Translations under genes and position numbers: made by a program
Part shown: one piece after another, positions 55,701 through 64,000 of the stretch
Position numbering within the stretch: the first letter of the stretch is position 1
Layout: each line of letters opens with the position of its first letter
Assembly: GCF_018139145.2 (NCBI RefSeq)
Contig: NC_059487.1
Location: 3,989,792-4,053,791 of the forward strand
Source of the DNA: Gymnogyps californianus
Lineage: Eukaryota; Chordata; Aves; Accipitriformes; Cathartidae
DNA length: 64,000 nt
Reading direction: 5' to 3'
Notes under the pieces: generated by a model
The model's database searches: none
The model's input: the letters and a program-made list of their open reading frames with translations, nothing else
What the model was told of the DNA's origin: nothing

Positions 55701-58424
55701 AGAGTTAAAAAGTGGCAAGTGATTTTTCCAAAAACTCCTGTAACAAAGTTCAGTTCAACAAACTGCTCATGAATGTGTTTAAATCTTGTTAATCTCACTG
55801 GGAACCACTACATGTTTTGCTGAATCGCAGCCAAAGCACAGACCTCCTGGCTCCCACTTACCCACTAGAAAGGGCTGGATTTATTTTCTCTTTCAATGCA
55901 TTTACCAGAGGTTTTAAAAACTTCGTTGTAAGTGCACAAAGTCTTGAGTCAGAGAGTCATGTAGCTGGAATCCATTTTTAGAAGAGCTCTCCCCTACATG
56001 TAGTATATTAAAATCAGTGAATACCCTGTATGCTTTTCCTCTCATTTTCAGTCATCTTTTCTGGTCTGCAAAAGCATTAGCCCTGCGATCCTCTTCGCAC
56101 AGCTACTTTGGTTCAAAGAAATGCAGAACTTCAGAGGGCCGGGTGAGCAGGCAGGAGGGAAGGCACTTCACCTCTTCCTGGGGGTTGTTTGTACCATCGC
56201 GGAGTGCTTCAGCACCTCAGAAAACGTTTTGCACCAGACAATATTTCTGTCACCAAAATGTACTCACCTATTTTGATCTTGGCAATTAAGCATCACAAAG
56301 GTTTTGTGTAGGTACCATCAAAAAAATGTATCTCGATGGGGAAAAAATGTTCCAAGTGGATGTTTTCCTTTGTCCTCCGTCTGCCAATCTTCCTGCTGAC
56401 AGCAACCAAGCTCATCGAGAGTCCTCTCTTTTACAGACAGAGGATGGCCCAGAAACCCTGCTAATAAGGTCTATTCAGAGGCAAATCTCTTTTTTTTTTT
56501 TTTTTTGGAATTATGCTGTCTGTCCCTTTCTCTTTGTTATTGTGAAGGAAGCTAACCACATGCATAGAAGTGAAGTAAATAGTTTATCTACTCCAGGGTT
56601 TATATCCAGGTGGATCCCCAAGTGAGATTTTTTTTGTCAGACAGGAGGTTGAGTGCTAGGCTTTTTTTCTTAATCTTACTCTTACCTTTCAAATCACCTG
56701 ATATCCAAAGCAAAACATATCTTTCATAAAAACGGATGTTTACAATTAAGGGGCATAATTTTTAAAACACAGCAATTGGCAGAGACTGCTGAACAGTGCA
56801 CCAGATATGGAAGTTTTTCACAGCTTTGGAGCTAATGAGTTGTAGACATTGGCAAATACTGACTTTTTAAATTAGAGCTACTATGGTTCAAAAGAGGCAG
56901 ATGGCTTTATTTATGAAAAGGGATTTAAGGACCACACACAGAAGACTCCACAGAAAGACAACGTGTTGTTGGAGACCATATATCATAAAATGTCATATTT
57001 AAAACAGTTAAAATTTCAATTCCCCTTTTCCTCGTTGCCAGCCAGATCTGATGCAGGCGCTTTTTTAAATCCAGGAATATTTGTGCCCCAATTGAAAACA
57101 AACACAAAACAAGAGGAAACTTTGAGAAATCACCTTCAGAGCTGGAAATATTGTAGAGTTCACCTCAGGCCTGATTCAAAACCCTTTGAACTCATTTCTG
57201 TTAATGCTAGTGTGCTTCTCTTTCTTATCTCTTCCGTTCAGTACCCATCATCTCAAACTTTGGAGACTTAAGTTGAGTGATCAATACCTTGACTTGTTTC
57301 CAGGTTCTTCTTATGCAACATTCAAGGTATCTGGAGCACAGAATTCCTTGGTAGAAAGGCTGCAATGACAATTTGTCGGTGTTGTACTTGTCATCACTTT
57401 AAAATACAAATTTGATCATAGGTTTAGATGGCCCAGAGTTACTGAGATTCCAGTTGCTGTTTTTCAGCAGAACTCAAAGCAGTAATGGGTAACAATATGT
57501 GTTGTTGGGAGCCGAGGAGGAATAAAGCCATTCTTGTTCAGAAGAAGCTGCGCAGTGACATATCACACAGGAGAGATCAGAAAATGGTACAGAATGGCAT
57601 AGATATTGACAGCTTTTTCATTCATCCACAGAACATCCAGAGGTGCACCAGGCTGGACAGATTCAAATGGGAAAGAGCCCCACTAGAGACACTGCTACGA
57701 AAGCTGCTTCCATGTAGAGAGACAGGGGATGAGATAATACAATGATGGGCAGGAGTATAAAACCTGTACTTGATTTCAAATGAGGATCAAATCATAACCC
57801 AGAATGGTATATAGCTGTTCGTGCTCTAAGCGGACGAACTCCTCGTAAGGGAAGATATTCCTCTTCTGCTGCTGTTATTTTCTTTCCCAATTTTAAGAAC
57901 AACTCCAACAATCTCTTTTCTGTCAGCACAGCATATGTCTCTTCTGCTGTTATCTGAACAGAATACAGAATGGAAGCAATTTCCAGAAAGCACAGCAAAT
58001 ATTAAGACATGCAGAAGTGCAGGGCACAGGGAAAAAATATCCCAGCAGTTACTTGGCTCTCCTGAATATAGTGTGGCAGCTCAAATATTCATCACGTCCA
58101 GGCTGCTCCAAACAAGGAGGCGAATTCTGAACCTTTAGTTATACAAGGCGAGTTGTTTATTTGTCTTGCAGCCTTCCTATGCCAGTGTTACTTCTACGTT
58201 TGCTTGGTTTGGTGCCTACATCTCCTGGAAAGCTGGGCATCCTGCACTGTTGTGTCCATGCATTGGAGTCTCTGGCACTCACATTGCCATTTGAGGCTGT
58301 TTGAATAATAAAGATCATTTGTGTAAATTATCTTTTGTTCTCTAGAGTATGGGAACAGCATTGGTGTAGTGGTGTGAGTCCTGCAAAGGACACCAGGGTA
58401 GTCAGGAAGTTTTGAAATCTTCAT

Positions 58425-58545
58425 CTGTTGAGACATTCAAATCTCAAGAACTCCCTGAGCAGCATGCACTGATTTGACCTGCTTTGAGCAGGGTGCTGGA
58501 CCAGGGACCTCCAGAGCTCCCTTCCAGCCCGGGTGCCAATGTGGA
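58425..58545 (+). mobile_element. Degraded CR1 LINE 3' fragment, + strand
   Basis: The words GAGACATTCAAATCTC, CTGCTTTGAGCAGGGTGCTG, GACCAGGGACCTCCAGAG and CTCCCTTCCAGCC reproduce the non-coding end of CR1, where 'TGGAGATATTCAA...' leads to 'GACCTCCAGAGGTCCCTTCCAACC'. The terminal ATTCTATG repeats are not clear. It is old and short. Confidence 0.75.
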
Positions 58546-59534
58546 AAGCAGTGTATGTCAGTGGCTGAATTTTTGCCAGCCCGCTGTCCTGAACAACATA
58601 TGCCAACACAAGAAAAGCTGCTACAGTTCTGCTGGTAACCTGTTCTAGATAAGGAGGGATTATTTTCTCATCCTAACCCAACGTACCCCTGTCAGCCAAG
58701 CACAGAACTGCCTTAAGCCATCAGTTTACAATGCTGCTTTTCCCATGTCACCTGGCAGATGTGTCTTGAAGAAAGTATCTGTAGAGCAGAGTTTGGAGCC
58801 TCTGTGCCAATTGAACCCTCAGTCTCCTAATAGCAAAGGAGCTGTCAATGTCCTGATGGTGACATCTGTGCACCCAGGAGGAGAGGGTGGCCACCACTGC
58901 ACGTTCACGCAGAACCCTGAGCACCCATTGCATCACCATTGTCTGTAGCTGCATATTCTTCAAGCTGTGGCTGCAGCTGGAGCCACCATCCACAGGCAGT
59001 GCCTGAGGCCAAGCAAAGGTCTGGTTCCTATTTTAAAAGAGCTTATTCTTTTAGGCTTACTGGCTGCTCCAATAACGTTTGTATTTGTGGGTTTGAGCTG
59101 GAAGATCTTCCTTCTCAAACTCCTGCTGTCCATATAGTTACCGTGATGGAAGGGTTACAGCCACCTTAGGGCAATGACAGACAGACAGACATACCCATAG
59201 TGTCTGCTGCTAATTAAAGACCGCTTAGGAATTCCTGGGCTGAATTATTCTGTAAGAAAGCAGAATTAATATGTAGATCTCCCCACTGAAAAACAAGACT
59301 CGACACCACAGGGACAGACAACAAGCTGCAAGCTACTGTGAAAGGAAAGGTCTGTTGTGTTTGACATTCTGTAATCTTTAAATAAAGCATGATTTAGTCA
59401 CTAAATATGAGCTCTTACTGCTTTAACATTAAGACCAATATGACTACTGGCATTCAATGTAGCTAGGGATAAAGGCAGTAATAAGAAATTGCAGGAGAAT
59501 AGTGTAACACGGTTTAATTTCCAGCAAAACATAA

Positions 59535-59545
59535 GGGGGGGGGGG
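59535..59545. repeat. G11 homopolymer run
   Basis: Eleven consecutive G bases in otherwise AT-rich DNA; likely length-variable. Confidence 0.9.
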
Positions 59546-59967
59546 AAGCATTTATTTTAGGTTTATGAAATTGCAGTGGGGTTTGGTTTTGTTTTTTTTT
59601 AACGAGATTCCAGCAGAAGAGGATAAATGAAGATAAGTGGCTGACTCAGGCATTCTGAAATTAGCGCTGAAGCTTTCTGTTGTAGCCCGTCATTACTCTG
59701 TGGACTTGCAAAGCAAGAAAAAATTGAAGTATTAAGTGAAGATGCCATTGAAACAAACTGTTCAGTTATAAGGGCTAAAAACCAGCTTGGTTTTATTGGC
59801 CCTTACACATTTTTATTTTGCTACTCATTTCTCGTTATACAAGGCATAGCTCTCCAGAGAGAGAGAAAGTAGACATACGGAGAACCTACTGACCTGTGCC
59901 TACTATTTAGACTTTGTACATGCATTACTATGCTACATGGATTTATTATATACTAATAAATAATATA

Positions 59968-60050
59968 ATAATATCTTAGATTTATATAGCACCCTTCTAT
60001 TCCCAGAGATTCCAAAGCACTTTGAAAACAGCAGGACTTAATTGTCTTCT
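59968..60050 (-). repeat. Ancient MIR/L3-like repeat fragment
   Basis: GATTTATATAGCACCCTTC, then GAGATTCCAAAGCACTTTGA and AAACAGCAGGACTTAATTG, follows the amniote repeat block 'TTATATAGCGCCTTTC...GATCTCAAAGCGCTTTACAAAC'. It is preceded by a TAATAA-rich tail. The identification is from memory. Confidence 0.5.
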
Positions 60051-63000
60051 CACTTTGCTTTTATGCACTCTTGACTTCAGGGGGATTACTCTTGATTTAC
60101 ACTAAAAATATACAAGAATTGGTTATCTTCCCTCTGGACCACAGCTAAGAGGAATCACAGCAATTATGAAAGATCACTTAGAAGCATGATAAGCCATTTA
60201 GGACAGAGAATGAAAATGAGTTTTTTTGGCTTAACAGAAAAGAGAGTGCTATAGAAAAACAGAATATTCTAAGCCACAACTGGTATTTGGTTAGGAGCTG
60301 TAGCGCAGAACCATTTTGTTCAAAGCATCTCTTAGTCTTACGTGGTCAACCTTGAGTTAACGTTTCATGGCAGAGGGGGCACTTTGGACACAGTACTGGA
60401 ATATCAGTTTGGTGCTTGCAGTTGCTCACAGTCATCATCTTGTATTCGTGGGGTTTCACTGCAGTCGTCCCTCCCTGTGTGGGTAATGCCTACGTGGGGT
60501 TTGGAATTTATAAAGTTCATTTCTAGCTAAAGATAAGTCCCTGTGAAACAGTCTTTGAAAACAATATGACATTTTTTTCATTAATCTATGAAGTGTGTAT
60601 GATCTAAAATGTGTAGTAGAGAGATCAATGTCCTGTAAAGAGGACAGTACATATTGCAGTACTCGGAACAGTGTCCTCAGCTGGCAAATGAACATTTTTT
60701 TTATCAAAACATTTTAAAAAAGCAGATCTCCGTTTTTGCAAAAGCTAATGCTTTAAAAATCTGTGCCAAACTATTCAGTTCATGAAGAATTATTCATTAG
60801 AAAAGAAATCAGAATATTCTGATGTTTTAAAATGTTTTACTGTTTTGAACTTTCCCTTAAAGTGATTTTTTTCTCCCGCTTGATCTTTTAAGTGGTTCAG
60901 TGCAAATAGCATTCAACCCAAACCAAAATGTCGGGGGGGGGGAGGAATCTAATTGCTCCTTCATATTGTTTAGATTTTCAGGCTTCCTAAAAATTGAATA
61001 TTTTTGTTTTGATTAGAAACACTTTTATATTTTTAATTCCTAAAAATCCATGATTGTCTCTAATGTGGAAATGCTATTTAAGTTCTTCTGTTTGACCTTC
61101 AGAGCCAGGAGGAACTAATTCTTTCCCTCTCTACCAACTCAACTGTGGCAGAGGCACAGGAAAAAAGAGGGAAGTCCTTATAGCTAAGGGGTTTTGCTGA
61201 GAAAACACACCGCTGCTGTGGTTTAGAGCCAGATCCGAGCCTTCTGAACCCTGGATACTTACATTCATGAGAAGAACAGAGTGAGGATGAGCGGCAAGTT
61301 TCAAGGTCTACAGCTGGTCTCCAGGTTGTCTCTACCATTGCCTCAGTTCTGCTAAGTGGTGTTTTGGTTTTCTAAAGACAGAAATGTAGGCAGCGTGACA
61401 AAGATTGTTGAAAATGGATAGATCTGCTAAGGGCCAAGGGGGTAACAGTGTTCCTGTGGGAAGATCCTGCATTTCGTCACTTGCACAGTTTTTGTACCGA
61501 GCAGTATTTGTCCTTGAGAGTTTTATTCATTCATAAGCATAGTTTAGTACAGGTACAAACTTCAGAAAAGCTATTTTTTTGCTATTAAAAAAGGATATTA
61601 ATGCTTTCAGGGCCACCAGGGCTGGATCTGCCCCCTCCCCTGCAGAGAGCTGTTATCAATTACTGCATACACAAAACCTTTTGAGCTGGGCTGTGATAAC
61701 CACAGCTGGGGTCACCTTGTGTGTCCATGTGGAGAGAGCAATGACTTCAGTTAAGACAGCATCTGTGTTTTTGGCAGTGCCAGTGCCTTGCCGTGTATCA
61801 GAAGACGACAACCTGAGGCCAGTCTCCCTGGGCTCCAGGTGGGTAGGATTCACTGAGGTTAGTGGGAGGTACTAGAGACTAAAATTCAAACTCCAGACAC
61901 AAAATATGGAATCGGCTGAGAAAACTGTAGCTGTCTGCGGTGGCACGGCGAGGGCGTAGGTTGAGGAATCATGAGCACATGACACATCCCCTTAAACTGC
62001 AGTGAATGAAGTATATGCCCTATCCCATGAAAAAGTCATTGGCTCCATCCAAGATAATACAGAGGGAAGCATCTTAGGTTTTTCCTATGTGCTAGGTAGC
62101 CCTTTGCATCTGAACAGCTTCCTTCTCTTCACCCAACCCCTGCTTTTGCTGTAAGGCCCCAGGTCTTGAAGCAATTTTGTCCAGGCAGCCATAAGTCCAG
62201 CAAAGAAACAGAAAAGATTTGAAAGGGGGGATTACATCTTCTCTGAGGAAATTACTAACGATCTGCAAAGTTACAGCGCAACAAATGAAAGCGAGTGGGT
62301 GAGGGCAAAGTGCACTGGCTATTTTAAAAATATACTTGTTTGTTCTAAAGGCTGAAGTGGTGCTTTAGAGAGAAATAAAACAAGGCTGAGGAAGCAGTAA
62401 TAAACCAGGACTGTTGTGCAAGTGAACAGTTGCCTTCCCAAGGGAGCACTTACAAGCCCTACTGATGTGTGACGGTACTCCTTATCACTCAGTGCTACCA
62501 GCTACTGTAATAAAAGTGGCCTTGTAATGGCTGGATGGGAGCTCCTGGCTGGGGTAATGACTGCACTCGTTCAGCCCTCCTGGGAGAGGATTTGCCTTGG
62601 ACCTAGTAGGGTCTTGGTCTAAGTCTGTGTCTTCCCGCTTGCTGTTTATTGATCTCCAAGGAGAAGACTCTACTCAGGGTATCAAGGGTCATTTCTCACT
62701 GCCAGCTACTTAAATGGCACAGGGCAAGAGGTAAATATGAACAGAAGAAAGAGGCTTTAATGACTACTTCACACTTGAAATGTGATGGTTCTTCACGAAT
62801 GAAAGGGATGCGTATCTCAGCTGAATAATTCTTGAACCTCTGGCATTGCACTATTTTGTGTCAGATGTGTTCACAGTATTCAGAAGTGAGTTCTTACAAA
62901 TGGTCTCGGAAACAAATGGGCTGCAATAGCATCTTTGAAAACAAATTCAACTTAGAGGTAGTATTAAATACAAACTGAACTTGCTCTCAGGAAGCATTTA

Positions 63001-63892
63001 CATGTGAATTCTGCCAAGATTTGTTTCGAGGCACAATAAAGAGTCTAATCTCTTTCTGCGCTGAACATCAGTGTTAAAAGAAATGGTTAGACATAAATAT
63101 ATCGAACATTTCCTGAACATATGTGCTTTCAGTGGGTATCGAATCAAACTGGCTTGTTCCAGGCAACTCAGCCTCCCATGTATTTCACATAGCTGGGAAA
63201 GGTAAATTTGTTATATTCTTGCTCAGAGCTCTTATTTTCTCATTTTTGTCACAGGAATGACCTAGAATGGGGAAGAAGTCTTGACGTCCAGAGCCTGCGT
63301 GAGAGATGTCTCCAAACCCCAGGTAAGCCCCTGGTCTGGCATCTGCTTCAAGCCAGTTCTCTGATGCTGAGAGAGCATAAGCATGTCCAGGTAGGTGTGT
63401 CTCTCCCTCTCCATTAATTGCTGAAGGAGCCTAGGTGACTTAAGCAAACCGTTTAAGTGGCTAACATTATGTGAGATGACTCTGTGCCCTGGGGAGATCT
63501 TGATGGCTTTCCTGGGCTTTCGGCCAGGCCTTCAGAAAAAAAATATAACATCCTGGAATATGTTCACAGTTGCTTTTTACTGACAATAGCAATCTGCATT
63601 TTGTGTGTAGGGAAAAAAATATTTCCCTATTATCCCTACAACACTGGGTTGAAATCCTGGGATTTCTTTAGCAGTTGTGATGTTATGGAACATTGCCTCC
63701 AGATCTGAATGTGCCAGCTAAGTCTGTCTCTAGGTGCCAGGTCATGTTGTAGAAGGAGGTCCAGAAATGCCCATGAGTGATGCTGTAAGAAGAAGGAAAG
63801 TTTTGGGTTTTTTTTTTCTTTTTCTAATTTAGAGATATATTGGTGTTCTGCAATAACACCAGCATAGAGAGAACAGAAAGATGGAAAAAAAA

Positions 63893-64000
63893 GAAAAAAG
63901 AAAGGGAAACTGAGGCACGGTGAGCCTGAGTGACTTGTCTCAAGTTATATGAGGATTCTGAGAGAGCTGGAAATTAGTCTCGAGTCCTAGTGTAGCTCCC
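63893..64000 (-). repeat. MIR-core-type ancient repeat, cut by the window end
   Basis: GGGAAACTGAGGCACGGTGA, GTGACTTGTCTCAAGTTATA and GAGAGAGCTGGAAATTAGTC follow the complement of the MIR core (GGAAACTGAGGCACAGAG...AAGTGACTTGCCCAAGGTCA...GCAGAGC.GGGAAT). The element continues to or beyond the window edge. Confidence 0.65.

Larger units (their letters stand above)
45781..58424. other. Non-coding intergenic stretch
   Basis: No protein gene was recognised. Contents: the A19-G8 junction (47351-47380), a T21 run (49030-49050), a polypurine tract (about 49630-49740), a minus-strand open frame 51200-51472 discussed as a finding, a T17 run (56490-56506) and many short open frames without coding character. 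Confidence 0.6.
58546..64000. other. Non-coding intergenic stretch to the window end
   Basis: No protein gene was recognised. It holds a short (GACA)n run near 59177-59191, the G11 run, the MIR/L3-like fragments, a G9 run near 60931-60939 and an exon-like segment at 63255-63322 described as a finding. Confidence 0.6.

Noticed and set aside
55660..55735. MIR-core-like words (CATGTTACAGATGTTTAAAG)
   Set aside because: Too short and too diverged to support by eye.
56490..56506. T17 run considered as a poly(A) tail of a minus-strand retroposon
   Set aside because: No recognisable retroposed sequence next to it and no obvious target duplication.

Overview
This is a piece of a vertebrate nuclear genome, almost certainly a bird. 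Most of it is non-coding and fairly AT-rich. Its interspersed repeats are CR1 LINE tails of the avian type, one solo retroviral LTR of a family common in modern birds, and faint ancient MIR/L3-like fragments. There is no operon structure, no CRISPR array, and no bacterial or phage gene.

Region 1 (1-21053) is the 3' end of one gene on the + strand. Eleven exons, from 1725 to the stop codon at 21051-21053, are read in one consistent frame through GT-AG introns. They encode the last 447 residues of a receptor-type protein tyrosine phosphatase of the R2B family, and the sequence identifies it as PTPRM (PTP-mu). The window opens inside the intron before exon 1725-1841. The extracellular MAM/Ig/fibronectin part, the transmembrane segment and the first half of catalytic domain D1 lie upstream of the window. 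What is present is the catalytic half of D1 (WPD loop, [10 protein letters not shown] signature and Q-loop all intact) and all of D2. D2 keeps its cysteine but has lost several residues needed for catalysis. The introns are unremarkable, apart from one 5'-truncated antisense CR1 copy at 15353-16212.

Region 2 (21054 to about 31.9 kb) follows the stop codon. It has no protein gene. It holds several possible poly(A) signals. The two best formed are at 28867-28872 and 31794-31799, each with upstream TGTA elements and a downstream GT-rich stretch, so a very long PTPRM 3' UTR is possible. A 551-bp solo LTR with a 5-bp target duplication lies between them at 30950-31500.

Region 3 (about 31.9-64 kb) is gene-poor intergenic DNA. 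It contains an AT-rich stretch of TTTATAAA-type motifs with a perfect 14-bp palindrome, a duplicated palindromic TA/TG-rich block at 35264-35473, two more degraded CR1 tails (41074-41330 and 58425-58545), ancient MIR/L3-like fragments, simple repeats and homopolymer runs. I recognise no second protein-coding gene. The open reading frames here are short and lack coding character. I found no convincing undescribed system. The most useful leads are the distal poly(A) architecture, the LTR placed between the two candidate poly(A) sites, and the duplicated palindrome.
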